The position numbers and the translations under genes were made by a program. 64,000 nt of DNA from NCBI GenBank assembly GCA_016703785.1, contig JADJBM010000010.1, forward strand, positions 124,001 to 188,000, written 5' to 3'. How positions within the stretch are numbered: the first letter of the stretch is position 1; every line of letters starts with the position of its first letter. This DNA is from Betaproteobacteria bacterium. Its GTDB lineage: Bacteria; Pseudomonadota; Gammaproteobacteria; Burkholderiales; Rhodocyclaceae. The notes below the pieces were generated by a model that made no database searches, was not told the origin of the DNA, and was given only the letters and a program-made list of their open reading frames with translations. Shown here one piece after another: positions 1 to 8,114 of this stretch.

Positions 1-1
1 C

Positions 2-331
2 CTGTTGCAGGACGAGAATGGCCAGATCAGCGAGACGCACTCGATATCCGCTGGCCTCGATTATCCCGGCGTCGGTCCGGAGCATGCCTGGCTGAAGGAC
101 AGCCACCGCGCCGACTATGTTGCGGTGACGGACGACGAAGCCCTCGCTGCCTTCCACGCGCTGTGCCGCTACGAGGGAATCATTCCGGCGCTGGAATCGT
201 CGCATGCGCTGGCATATGCCGCCAAGTTGGCGCCGACGTTGTCGAAGGACAAGCTTTTATTGGTCAATCTTTCCGGCCGCGGCGACAAGGACATGCATAC
301 GGTTGCAGAAAAATCAGGGATCGTATTCTGA
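2..331 (+). CDS. trpB: tryptophan synthase beta chain, C-terminal part (5' end outside window)
   Basis: The last 109 codons of TrpB are present; the start lies left of the window. TrpB condenses indole with L-serine on pyridoxal phosphate, in the cytoplasm, in an alpha2-beta2 complex with TrpA. The sequence shows the conserved SAGLDYPGVGPEH stretch, the ESSHALA motif and the C-terminal LSGRGDKD segment, all typical of the family. The TGA stop shares one base with the ATG of trpA (TGATG), so translational coupling of the two subunits is likely. Identity is secure although only about a quarter of the protein is visible. Confidence 0.95.
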   Translation: MLQDENGQISETHSISAGLDYPGVGPEHAWLKDSHRADYVAVTDDEALAAFHALCRYEGIIPALESSHALAYAAKLAPTLSKDKLLLVNLSGRGDKDMHTVAEKSGIVF

Positions 332-1155
332 TGTCACGCATAAAAAGCACTTTCGAGAAACTGACAGATCAAGGGCGCAAGGCCCTGATTCCCTTTATAA
401 CCGCCGGCGATCCCGATCCGGCAATGACCCTGCCCTTGATGCGTGCCCTGGTGGCAGGGGGGGCGGACATTCTCGAACTGGGCGTCCCCTTTTCCGACCC
501 GATGGCAGACGGCCCGACCATCCAGCGTGCCTCCGAACGGGCGCTCAAGCACGGCATGTCTCTGCGCCAGGTGATGGCTATCGTTCGCGAATTTCGTGCC
601 GGCGACGCCGATACCCCGGTGGTATTGATGGGCTATGCGAATCCGATCGAGGCGATGGGGACGGGCGCCTTTGCCGCCGAAGCCGGGCAGGCCGGGGTGG
701 ATGGTGTGCTGGTGGTGGACTATCCGCCGGAGGAGTGCGGCGAATTCGCATCGAAGCTCAAGGCGGTCGGCATCGATCCCATCTTCCTGCTGGCGCCGAC
801 TTCTACGGAAGAACGCTTCGGTCAGGTCGCTGCGGTGGGCAGCGGCTACATCTACTATGTTTCACTAACAGGCGTCACCGGGGCCGGGCATCTCGATCTG
901 GACGAGGTGGCGCGGCGCATTCCCGTGATCCGGCAGAAAGTCGGCATGCCGGTGGGCGTCGGGTTTGGCATTCGCGACGCGGAAAGCGCACGACGCATTG
1001 CTGCGGTGGCCGATGCCGTGGTGATTGGCAGCCGCATCATTGAAGAGATTGAAAAGGGCCCGCGCGAGCGGATTGCCGCCAATGTTGCGGATTTCCTGCG
1101 CGGTATCCGCGGCGCCATGGACGAATTGGCTGTTTCACGTGAGGTGGTGCGATGA
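331..1155 (+). CDS. trpA: tryptophan synthase alpha chain
   Basis: A 274-residue TIM-barrel enzyme that cleaves indole-3-glycerol phosphate to indole and glyceraldehyde 3-phosphate and channels indole to TrpB. Catalytic Glu49 (in ILELGVPFSDP) and Asp60 (in DPMADGP) fall at exactly the positions known from enteric TrpA. The phosphate-binding GFGI and VIGSRI segments are near the C-terminus. A longer in-frame reading exists upstream, but the ATG at 331 gives the family length and sits in a one-base overlap with the trpB stop. The gene overlaps accD by four bases (ATGA). Next to accD it forms the trpBA-accD-folC order common in beta- and gammaproteobacteria. Confidence 0.97.
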   Translation: MSRIKSTFEKLTDQGRKALIPFITAGDPDPAMTLPLMRALVAGGADILELGVPFSDPMADGPTIQRASERALKHGMSLRQVMAIVREFRAGDADTPVVLMGYANPIEAMGTGAFAAEAGQAGVDGVLVVDYPPEECGEFASKLKAVGIDPIFLLAPTSTEERFGQVAAVGSGYIYYVSLTGVTGAGHLDLDEVARRIPVIRQKVGMPVGVGFGIRDAESARRIAAVADAVVIGSRIIEEIEKGPRERIAANVADFLRGIRGAMDELAVSREVVR

Positions 1156-2012
1156 GTTGGCTGCAGAAGCTGCTTCCGCCCAAGATCAAGCGCGCCGAAG
1201 GCGCCAAGAAGTCGATTCCAGAGGGTCTTTGGTGCAAATGTCCGAAATGCGAAGCCACGCTGTACAGCTCGGATCTCGAGAAGAACCTCAACGTCTGCCC
1301 CAAGTGTGCCCATCATCATCGTTTGGGCGCCCGTGCCCGCCTTGATCTGTTGCTTGATCCGGAAGGCCGCTTCGAAATCGGTGCAGAGGTCCTGCCGGTC
1401 GATCCGCTCAAGTTCAAGGACAGCAAGCGTTATCCGGAGCGCCTCAATGCGGCGGCAGACGATACGGGAGAAGGTGATGCCCTAGTGGTGATGCAGGGCG
1501 CACTCAAAACGCTGCCGGTGGTCATCGCGGCGTTCGAGTTTGAATTCATGGGCGGCTCGATGGGTTCGGTGGTCGGCGAGCGCTTCGTGCGCGGGGTGCG
1601 CGTGGCCGTCGAGCAGCAGATGCCTTTCGTCTGCATCACCGCCACCGGTGGCGCACGCATGCAGGAGGGCTTGTTTTCCCTGATGCAGATGGCCAAGACC
1701 ACGGCGGCCATCACCCAGCTCTCGGCCAACCGGCTGCCCTTCATTTCCATCCTCACTGATCCGACCATGGGGGGCGTCTCGGCCAGCTTTGCCTTCGTCG
1801 GCGATGTGGTCATGGCCGAGCCGGGTGCGCTAATCGGTTTTGCCGGGCCCCGTGTCATCGAACAGACGGTGCGAGAGAAGTTGCCGGATGGCTTCCAGAG
1901 GGCCGAGTTTCTGCTGGAGAAGGGCGCCATCGACATGATCGTTGACCGGCGTCAGATGCGCGACAAACTGGCCTCGTTGCTGTCTTTGCTGCAGAGAATC
2001 CCCGCGGTCTGA
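1152..2012 (+). CDS. accD: acetyl-CoA carboxylase carboxyltransferase beta subunit
   Basis: AccD (286 aa) is one half of the carboxyltransferase that moves CO2 from biotin on AccB to acetyl-CoA, making malonyl-CoA for fatty acid synthesis; the alpha subunit AccA is not in this window. An N-terminal zinc ribbon is visible (Cys30, Cys33, Cys49, Cys52). The crotonase-like fold follows, with the conserved FEFEFMGGSMG and TATGGARMQEG segments. The start codon overlaps the trpA stop (ATGA). Length and motifs match the family throughout. Confidence 0.97.
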   Translation: MSWLQKLLPPKIKRAEGAKKSIPEGLWCKCPKCEATLYSSDLEKNLNVCPKCAHHHRLGARARLDLLLDPEGRFEIGAEVLPVDPLKFKDSKRYPERLNAAADDTGEGDALVVMQGALKTLPVVIAAFEFEFMGGSMGSVVGERFVRGVRVAVEQQMPFVCITATGGARMQEGLFSLMQMAKTTAAITQLSANRLPFISILTDPTMGGVSASFAFVGDVVMAEPGALIGFAGPRVIEQTVREKLPDGFQRAEFLLEKGAIDMIVDRRQMRDKLASLLSLLQRIPAV

Positions 2013-2040
2013 TTTCGGGCAGGCCACGTCCTGACCCGGC

Positions 2041-3339
2041 ATGCAATCCATTCGCCCAACCCGACACACTTCACTGCAAGGCTGGCTTGAGTACATCGAG
2101 CGTCTGCACGCGCAGGCCATTGACCTGGGACTGGAGCGCGTGCAACTCGTCAAGCGTGCGCTGGGCATCGAGCAGGTGGTCCCGGTAATCACCGTCGGGG
2201 GAACGAACGGCAAGGGTTCCATCTGCGCCATGCTGGAGCGTATCCTGCTTTGCGCCGGCTACCGGGTCGGTCTCTACACTTCCCCGCATCTGATCGATTA
2301 CAACGAACGTGTGCGCATCGCCGGTAGCCCAGCCTCCGACGCCATGTTGTGCGAATCCTTCTCACAGGTGGAAGCGGCGCGTGGCGACACGCAACTTACC
2401 TATTTCGAGTTCGGCACGCTGGCGGCCTGGCAGGCCTTCTCGACGGCAGGCGTCGAGGCGGTGATCCTTGAGGTGGGGCTGGGAGGGCGGCTGGATGCAG
2501 TGAACGCCTTCGACGCCGATTGCGCCATAGTCGCTGCCGTCGATATTGACCACAAGGAGTATCTTGGCGAGACGCGCGAAGCGATCGGTTTCGAGAAGGC
2601 GGGAATATTCCGTCAAGGCCGTCCCGCCATCGTCGGGGATGCACAGCCGCCGCAGAGCCTGTTGGAACATGCAGGAAGCATTGGAGCCGGTCTGCGGGTT
2701 TTGGGCAAGGATTTTGGTTACACGGCCGGGCAAGGACAATGGATCTATTGGGGCCGCCGCGGCAGAAGGGGGGGGCTAGCCTACCCGGCATTGCGCGGCG
2801 CCATCCAACTGGCGAACGCCAGTACCGCAATCGCTGGCCTGGAAGCGATGGCGGAAAGATTGCCTGTTTCCATGCAGGACGTTCGTCGCGGACTGATCGA
2901 GGTCGAGTTGCCCGGTCGTTTCCAGGTATTGCCGGGATGCCCGACGGTGGTGCTGGATGTTGCGCACAATCCGCAGGCGGCTGGCGTGCTGGCGGACAAT
3001 CTTGGCAGCATGGCTTACCATCCCAATACTTGGGCCGTATTCGGCATGCTGTCAGATAAGGATATTGCAGGAGTCGTCGAGTGCCTCAAGGGGCGTATCG
3101 ACCGCTGGTTTGCGGCTACCTTGTCGGGACCGCGCGGGACGACGGCAGAGATGTTGGCCAGTACGCTGGCGGATCATGGCATTCGTGCCGTAGCGTGTTT
3201 CGATTCACCGGCCGAGGCCTACCGAGCGGCAAGGGAGCAAGCAGGGGAAAATGATAGAATTCTCGCCTTCGGTTCCTTCCTCACCGTGGCCAGTGTGCTG
3301 CGCGCGATAGACGATGAGCGAAAACGACGCACAACTTGA
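2041..3339 (+). CDS. folC: bifunctional folylpolyglutamate/dihydrofolate synthase
   Basis: FolC (432 aa) ligates glutamate to dihydropteroate and extends the polyglutamate tail of folates, using ATP in the cytoplasm. The Mur-ligase-type P-loop TVGGTNGKGS lies at residues 51-60, followed by the TSPHL motif and a GLGGRLDAVNAF segment typical of FolC. The N-terminus WLEYIERLH...IDLGLERV is family-like, which supports the ATG at 2041 even though no good ribosome-binding site precedes it. The 3' end overlaps the dedD start by 26 bases, so the two genes are probably translationally linked. folP, another folate gene, lies at 36.3 kb. Confidence 0.95.
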   Translation: MQSIRPTRHTSLQGWLEYIERLHAQAIDLGLERVQLVKRALGIEQVVPVITVGGTNGKGSICAMLERILLCAGYRVGLYTSPHLIDYNERVRIAGSPASDAMLCESFSQVEAARGDTQLTYFEFGTLAAWQAFSTAGVEAVILEVGLGGRLDAVNAFDADCAIVAAVDIDHKEYLGETREAIGFEKAGIFRQGRPAIVGDAQPPQSLLEHAGSIGAGLRVLGKDFGYTAGQGQWIYWGRRGRRGGLAYPALRGAIQLANASTAIAGLEAMAERLPVSMQDVRRGLIEVELPGRFQVLPGCPTVVLDVAHNPQAAGVLADNLGSMAYHPNTWAVFGMLSDKDIAGVVECLKGRIDRWFAATLSGPRGTTAEMLASTLADHGIRAVACFDSPAEAYRAAREQAGENDRILAFGSFLTVASVLRAIDDERKRRTT

Positions 3340-4036
3340 GCTGAAGAAACGCGCCCGCCGCCGCCTGGTGGGCGCCATAGCACTGGCGGCACTCGCGGCG
3401 ATCGTTCTGCCGATGGTCATGGATCAGGCGCCCAAGCAACCGGTGCAGGACATCCAGATTCGAATTCCGGCGCAGGATGCCGGTGCCTTCACTTCCCGCA
3501 TTTTACCGGTCAAGCCCGGAGCGACGCCGACGCCATTGCCTTCGACGGCTGGCCCCGAGCTCAAAGCCTCCGAATCCGCCAAGCAGACAGCGAGCCAGGC
3601 CAAACTGGAGCCGAAGCCGGAAACCAAGGCCGAACCCAAGATGGAGCAGAAAACGGCTTCAGCTTCAGTCAAAGCAGAAGCCAAGCCAGCCGCTGCGGCA
3701 GGGAAATCGCCCGAACCCGGGCGGTTGCCTGCCGACGACAAGTCACCGGCAAAAAGGCCCGAAGAAGCCGCCAAGACCAAGCTGGTACCCGGGGGCGACG
3801 ATGGCGAGCAATGGGTGGTGCAGCTGGGCGCCTACCGCGATCAGGCCAACGTGCGCAACTTGACGGCAAAGCTCAAGCAGCAGGGCTACAATTTCTATAC
3901 GGAAGCGTTGCCGTCACCCGAAGGCAACAGCAAGACCCGCGTGCGTGCCGGACCGTTCCCCAACAAGGAAGCTGCCGAAAAGGCACGTGATCGCATTAAG
4001 CGCATCGGCGTGGATGGCATTGTTGCGCAGAAGTAA
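3314..4036 (+). CDS. dedD: SPOR-domain cell-division protein, DedD-like
   Basis: A 240-residue bitopic inner-membrane protein. A short basic cytoplasmic N-terminus (KKRARRR) is followed by one hydrophobic segment at about residues 17-37. A low-complexity linker rich in Lys, Pro, Ala and Glu (about 70-165) leads to a C-terminal SPOR domain starting near EQWVVQLGAY. SPOR domains bind glycan strands stripped of stem peptides and target proteins to the septum. The position between folC and cvpA is the same as dedD in E. coli. It starts inside folC in another frame. Repetitive KAEPK-type codons make the linker variable; function is inferred from family and synteny. Confidence 0.88.
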   Translation: MSENDAQLELKKRARRRLVGAIALAALAAIVLPMVMDQAPKQPVQDIQIRIPAQDAGAFTSRILPVKPGATPTPLPSTAGPELKASESAKQTASQAKLEPKPETKAEPKMEQKTASASVKAEAKPAAAAGKSPEPGRLPADDKSPAKRPEEAAKTKLVPGGDDGEQWVVQLGAYRDQANVRNLTAKLKQQGYNFYTEALPSPEGNSKTRVRAGPFPNKEAAEKARDRIKRIGVDGIVAQK

Positions 4037-4042
4037 ACAGCA

Positions 4043-4534
4043 GTGACGGCATTCGATTACGCAGTTCTGGCGATCGTCGCCGCATCGATCTTGGTGGGCG
4101 CCTGGCGAGGACTGGTCAGCGAAGTGCTGGCGTTGGCGGCATGGGTAGCTGCGCTGCTGGCAGGGCGCGCCTTGGCACCGGATTTGGCACCGGTGTTCGG
4201 CGACTGGCTCAAGGAGCCGGCTTGGCAGTATGCCGGAGCCTTTGCCGTCATCGTCGTGGCGGTATTGGTGGCGGTTGCCCTGCTGCGCATTGCCCTGTCG
4301 AAGCTTTTGCGGGCGATAGGCCTGGGTCCGTTGGATCGTTTTCTCGGCGCGGTTTTTGGTGTCGCGCGAGGTGGGCTGGTGGTGTTGTTGTGCGTGCTGG
4401 TCGGTGGCCTCACGGTGCTGCCCCAGCAGGCTTGGTGGCGGCAGGCTTGGCTGGCGCCGCCGCTGGAAACCGCGGTGGTGGCTGCCAAACCCTGGCTGCC
4501 GGATGCCGTGGCGAAGCGCATACGCTATAGGTGA
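4043..4534 (+). CDS. cvpA: CvpA family membrane protein
   Basis: A 163-residue inner-membrane protein with about four hydrophobic segments (roughly residues 5-22, 27-45, 63-85 and 100-125), the CvpA topology. CvpA was named for colicin V production in E. coli and is linked to envelope integrity; its biochemical activity is unclear. The start is a GTG six bases after the dedD stop. The gene sits three bases before purF, as in many proteobacteria. Assignment rests on the hydrophobic pattern, the FDYAVLAIVAASILVGAWRG start and the dedD-cvpA-purF order. Confidence 0.9.
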   Translation: MTAFDYAVLAIVAASILVGAWRGLVSEVLALAAWVAALLAGRALAPDLAPVFGDWLKEPAWQYAGAFAVIVVAVLVAVALLRIALSKLLRAIGLGPLDRFLGAVFGVARGGLVVLLCVLVGGLTVLPQQAWWRQAWLAPPLETAVVAAKPWLPDAVAKRIRYR

Positions 4535-4537
4535 GAC

Positions 4538-6058
4538 ATGTGCGGAATCCTGGGCGTCGTCGCGACGACGCCGGTAAACCAGCTACTCTATGACGGCCTT
4601 CAGGTGCTGCAACATCGCGGCCAAGATGCGGCGGGGATAGCCACGGCGGAAACCGGCGCGTTCCACATGCACAAGGGCCCGGGATTCGTGCGCGACGTCT
4701 TCCGCACGCGCAACATGCGCAGCCTGCAGGGCAATTGGGGCATTGCCCATTGCCGCTATCCGACGGCCGGATCGGCCCACAACTCCGCCGAGTCCCAGCC
4801 CTTCTACGTGAATTCGCCATTCGGCCTGATGCTCGCTCACAACGGCAATCTGACCAATGCCGAAGAACTGAAGCGTGAGATGTTCCTGCAGGATCTGCGC
4901 CACATCAATACCAATTCCGACTCAGAGGTGTTGCTCAACGTGCTCGCGCACGAACTGCAGGCGGCGGCGACCAAGTACCAACTCGATGCCGAAACGATCT
5001 TCAAGGCGGTCGCCGGCGTGCACCGGCGCGTGCGCGGTGCCTATGCCGTGGTGGCCATGATCGCAGGCTACGGCTTGCTCGCCTTCCGTGACCCCTACGG
5101 CATCCGTCCCCTGATCGTCGGACGCAACGTGACGCCTGCCGGCAATGAGTACCTGGTCGCTTCGGAAAGTGTTGCGCTCGACACGCTGGGCTTCCAGATC
5201 ATGCGCGATGTGGCGCCGGGCGAGGCCGTGCTCGTCGACATCCAGGGCAATTTCCACAGCAAGCCCTGCGCCGAGCGCACCCAGCGTGCGCCGTGCATTT
5301 TCGAGTTTGTCTACCTAGCCCGCCCGGATTCGTTGATAGACGGCATTTCCGTCTATGAAAGCCGCGTCAAGATGGGAGAGCATCTGGCGGAGAAGATCCG
5401 CCACACCCTGCCGCACATCGAAATCGATTCGGTCATCCCGATTCCGGATTCCAGCCGTCCATCGGCCATGGAACTCGCCACTCGGCTGAATCTTCCCTAC
5501 CGCGAAGGCTTCGTGAAGAATCGCTACATTGGCCGCACGTTCATCATGCCCGGGCAGGCGGCACGCCGCAAATCGGTGCGGCAGAAACTCAACACCATCG
5601 CGCAGGAATTCCGCGGCAAGAGCGTGCTGCTGGTTGATGACTCCATCGTGCGTGGTACCACCAGCCGGGAGATCGTTCAGATGGCCCGTGATGCAGGTGC
5701 CCGCAAGGTGTATTTTGCCTCGGCCGCCCCGCCGGTCCGTTACGCCAACGTCTATGGAATCGACATGCCGTCGCGGCACGAACTGATCGCCAGCGACCGT
5801 AGCGACGAGGAAATCTGCCGCGAGATTGGGGCCGACGGCCTGATCTACCAGGACCTCGATGCGCTCAAAGCCGCCGTACATTCGCTCAACCCGTCGATCA
5901 CGGTGTTCGAGACCTCCTGCTTCGACGGCTGCTACGTGACAGGCGATGTCAGCGCGGAATATCTCAGCAGCGTCGAGAACCTGCGCAGCGACGGCATGCT
6001 GAGTGGAGAGGATGGCGAACTGGCTCAGCTCGATCTTAACCTCGTCGTGTCGGATTGA
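4538..6058 (+). CDS. purF: amidophosphoribosyltransferase
   Basis: PurF (506 aa) makes 5-phosphoribosylamine from PRPP and glutamine, the first committed step of purine synthesis. The initiator Met is followed by Cys2 (MCGILGV), the glutaminase nucleophile exposed after Met removal. The Ntn-hydrolase domain has the conserved LQHRGQDAAGI segment, and the C-terminal phosphoribosyltransferase domain carries the PRPP loop LLVDDSIVRGTTS. A late CFDGCYVTGD stretch follows. The TGA stop lies within the -35 box of a promoter that appears to drive metZ. I see no PurR site or purine riboswitch upstream; expression probably comes from the upstream operon. Confidence 0.97.
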   Translation: MCGILGVVATTPVNQLLYDGLQVLQHRGQDAAGIATAETGAFHMHKGPGFVRDVFRTRNMRSLQGNWGIAHCRYPTAGSAHNSAESQPFYVNSPFGLMLAHNGNLTNAEELKREMFLQDLRHINTNSDSEVLLNVLAHELQAAATKYQLDAETIFKAVAGVHRRVRGAYAVVAMIAGYGLLAFRDPYGIRPLIVGRNVTPAGNEYLVASESVALDTLGFQIMRDVAPGEAVLVDIQGNFHSKPCAERTQRAPCIFEFVYLARPDSLIDGISVYESRVKMGEHLAEKIRHTLPHIEIDSVIPIPDSSRPSAMELATRLNLPYREGFVKNRYIGRTFIMPGQAARRKSVRQKLNTIAQEFRGKSVLLVDDSIVRGTTSREIVQMARDAGARKVYFASAAPPVRYANVYGIDMPSRHELIASDRSDEEICREIGADGLIYQDLDALKAAVHSLNPSITVFETSCFDGCYVTGDVSAEYLSSVENLRSDGMLSGEDGELAQLDLNLVVSD

Positions 6059-6083
6059 CAGGAGACCGAACCGCGTGTAGCTT
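6055..6083 (+). promoter_or_regulatory. sigma-70-type promoter for the metZ riboswitch transcript
   Basis: TTGACA (6055-6060), a 17-base spacer, then TAGCTT (6078-6083). The -35 box is a perfect consensus match; the -10 box is weak. The expected transcription start, about seven bases past the -10, is near 6090, which is the first base of the SAM-II aptamer helix. The purF stop codon (6056-6058) lies inside the -35 box. Confidence 0.6.
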
Positions 6084-6089
6084 ACCCAT

Positions 6090-6144
6090 TGCGCCGATTT
6101 GATTTCAGCTTGCGGGCGCTTAATAAATGCAGCTAAAGCGAGGG
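6090..6144 (+). promoter_or_regulatory. SAM-II (SAM-alpha) riboswitch aptamer upstream of metZ
   Basis: The segment has the layout of the SAM-II H-type pseudoknot. Helix P1 is GCGCC (6091-6095) with GGCGC (6115-6119). The loop is U-rich, and its TTGCG (6110-6114) can pair with TGCAG (6128-6132) to form P2. The conserved 3' part reads TTAATAAATGCAGCTAAA (6120-6137), close to the TGATAAATGTAGCTAAA of the well-studied SAM-II RNA as I recall it. Both P1 and P2 differ in bases from that RNA yet keep pairing, which is compensatory change. SAM-II RNAs commonly precede metA/metZ-type genes, which fits the gene 50 bases downstream. Called by eye, without a covariance-model search. Confidence 0.8.
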
Positions 6145-6180
6145 AAAACCCGGTCGCTCAGCTGCGCCGGGTTTTTTATT
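6145..6180 (+). terminator. intrinsic terminator between SAM-II aptamer and metZ
   Basis: AAAACCCGG (6145-6153) pairs perfectly with CCGGGTTTT (6167-6175) across a 13-base loop, and more T and A bases follow up to 6180. It starts directly after the aptamer and ends 14 bases before the metZ ATG. This suggests premature termination when SAM is bound, rather than, or in addition to, blocking of translation. It could also end read-through from purF. Confidence 0.75.
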
Positions 6181-6194
6181 TTCGGGGTTGGACC

Positions 6195-7379
6195 ATGGAA
6201 AAAATGGACAAGGAATTCGATCTGGATACGCTGGCCGTGCGGGCGGGCATCCGGCGCAGCCAGTTCAACGAGCATGCAGAGGCGCTCTACCTCACCTCGA
6301 GCTTCGTATTCGATAACGCTGCCCAGGCGGCTGCCCGTTTCTCCGGGGAGGAAGCCGGCTTCGTCTATGGCCGCTTCTCCAATCCCACCGTCAGCATGCT
6401 GCAGGAACGTCTGGCGGCTCTGGAAGGGGGCGAGGCCTGCATTGCCACGGCGAGCGGCATGGCCGCCATTCTGTCGACCGTCATGGCGCTCATGAGGGCA
6501 GGCGAGCACATCGTTGCGTCCAGGGGGATGTTCGGAGCCACACAGCAATTGTTCGAGGGTGTTCTGTCGAAGTTCGGCATCGGGACCACGTTCGTCGCAT
6601 CCGGCGAGGCAACGGCGTTCCGGGCGGCCTTGCGGCCGCAGACGAAACTGGTCTTCATCGAGACCCCGTCGAATCCGCTTACCGAGGTGTTCGATATCGC
6701 CGCACTGGCGCAGGTCGCGCATGCTGGCGGCGCGCTCTTGGTGGTGGACAATTGTTTCTGTTCCCCGGCACTGCAACGCCCGCTGGATCTTGGGGCAGAT
6801 CTGGTGATCCATTCCGCCACCAAGTACCTCGATGGCCAGGGACGGGTGCTGGGCGGTGCGGTGGTAGGTCGCAAGGAACTCGCCGAAGAGGTGTTCAAGT
6901 TCCTCCGCACGGCCGGACCGTCGATCTCCCCGTTCAACGCCTGGGTCATCCTGAAGGGGCTGGAAACCTTGCGCATCCGCATGGAGGCGCAATCCGCCCA
7001 TGCCCTGGAACTCGCACGCTGGCTGGAAGCCCAGCCGCAGGTTGCGCGGGTCTATTACCCCGGCCTGCCCTCGCATCCGCAACATGCGTTGGCGATGCGC
7101 CAGCAAAAGTCAGGCAGCGCCATTCTTTCTTTCGAGGTCAAGGGTGGCCGTGCTGAGGCCTGGAAGGTGATCGATGCGACGCGCCTGATCTCGATTACCG
7201 CCAATCTGGGCGATACCAAGAGCACCATCACCCACCCGGCCAGTACTACTCATGGGCGCATCAGTGCCGAGGCACGCGCTGTCGCCGGGATACAGGAGAG
7301 TCTGTTGCGCGTGGCCGTAGGCCTTGAGTCCGTGGCGGACGTGCAGGCTGATCTTGCACGTGGCCTGGCGCTGATCTAA
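6195..7379 (+). CDS. metZ: O-succinylhomoserine sulfhydrylase
   Basis: A 394-residue Cys/Met-metabolism PLP enzyme that makes homocysteine directly from O-succinylhomoserine and sulfide. The PLP lysine is Lys210 in HSATKYLDGQGRVLGG, the form typical of MetZ; the YGRFSNPT and ETPSNP motifs are also present. The ATG at 6195 is chosen because the family begins close to this point and because the upstream in-frame sequence is the riboswitch and terminator. purF-metZ adjacency is also seen in pseudomonads. Regulation by SAM is inferred from the leader. The 3' end overlaps lpxH on the other strand by four bases. Confidence 0.93.
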   Translation: MEKMDKEFDLDTLAVRAGIRRSQFNEHAEALYLTSSFVFDNAAQAAARFSGEEAGFVYGRFSNPTVSMLQERLAALEGGEACIATASGMAAILSTVMALMRAGEHIVASRGMFGATQQLFEGVLSKFGIGTTFVASGEATAFRAALRPQTKLVFIETPSNPLTEVFDIAALAQVAHAGGALLVVDNCFCSPALQRPLDLGADLVIHSATKYLDGQGRVLGGAVVGRKELAEEVFKFLRTAGPSISPFNAWVILKGLETLRIRMEAQSAHALELARWLEAQPQVARVYYPGLPSHPQHALAMRQQKSGSAILSFEVKGGRAEAWKVIDATRLISITANLGDTKSTITHPASTTHGRISAEARAVAGIQESLLRVAVGLESVADVQADLARGLALI

Positions 7380-8098
7380 TCGAGCCTGATCTCCCGACAG
7401 CCGCTCGAGTCGCAAGACAGATAGCCGCCTGTCTCGTACCAGTCCTGCAGCACCCAGCGCTCGCAAGGCTGTCCCTCGACGACCAGATCGTGACGGGCTT
7501 GGCGATGGGTGTGGCCGTGAATGAGGCGGGTACACCGGTGCAAAGTCAGTTCCTGCAGGACGGCGGCTGCGCTCACATCCGTGATCTGCGATGGCTTGAT
7601 GCGCTTTTGAATCTCGCTTTCGCGGCGCAATGCCTCGATTTGGCTCTTTCGGCGGAACAGAGGCATGGCGAGGAAGGCCTGTTGCCACTCCGTCGAGCGC
7701 ACTTCGGCGCGAAATGCCTGATAGGCGTCGTCGTCGGTGCACAGTGTGTCGCCGTGCATCAACAGGGTGGCGGTGCCATAGAGATCGATAGCAACGGGCT
7801 CTTGCAACAAGGACAGGCCGGCAGCTTGTGCGAAGCCCTCGCCTGCCAGAAAATCGCGATTTCCTGCCATGAAGAAAACCGGTACGCCCGATCCCGATAA
7901 TTCCTGCAGGGCAGCGCAGATGCCGGCGTTGAACGGGTCGTCGAGATCGTCGTCGCCCGCCCAGTATTCGAACAGATCGCCGAGCATGTAGAGCGCCTCG
8001 GCCTGCTGCGCCGGGCCGGCGAGAAAATCGAAGAAGAGCCGGTTGATATGCGGCCGGCTGGGACAGAGGTGCAGGTCGGAGATGAAGAGCGTGGCCAT
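7376..8098 (-). CDS. lpxH: UDP-2,3-diacylglucosamine diphosphatase
   Basis: LpxH (240 aa) hydrolyses UDP-2,3-diacylglucosamine to lipid X and UMP, the fourth step of lipid A synthesis, at the cytoplasmic face of the inner membrane. The calcineurin-like metal ligands are in place: Asp8 and His10 (ISDLHL), Asp41 (LGDLFEYW), Asn80 (GNRDF), His115 (MHGDTLC), His196 and His198 (HGHTH). It is the last gene of a minus-strand run with both cyclophilin genes, 16 bases after ppiB. It converges on metZ with a four-base overlap, leaving no room for a shared terminator. Confidence 0.95.
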   Translation of the reverse strand: MATLFISDLHLCPSRPHINRLFFDFLAGPAQQAEALYMLGDLFEYWAGDDDLDDPFNAGICAALQELSGSGVPVFFMAGNRDFLAGEGFAQAAGLSLLQEPVAIDLYGTATLLMHGDTLCTDDDAYQAFRAEVRSTEWQQAFLAMPLFRRKSQIEALRRESEIQKRIKPSQITDVSAAAVLQELTLHRCTRLIHGHTHRQARHDLVVEGQPCERWVLQDWYETGGYLSCDSSGCREIRLD

Positions 8099-8114
8099 CG
8101 CCGTCCTGCCGATG

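Noticed and set aside
6099..6194. In-frame extension of metZ upstream of 6195
   Set aside because: It would translate the riboswitch and terminator and does not resemble the family N-terminus.
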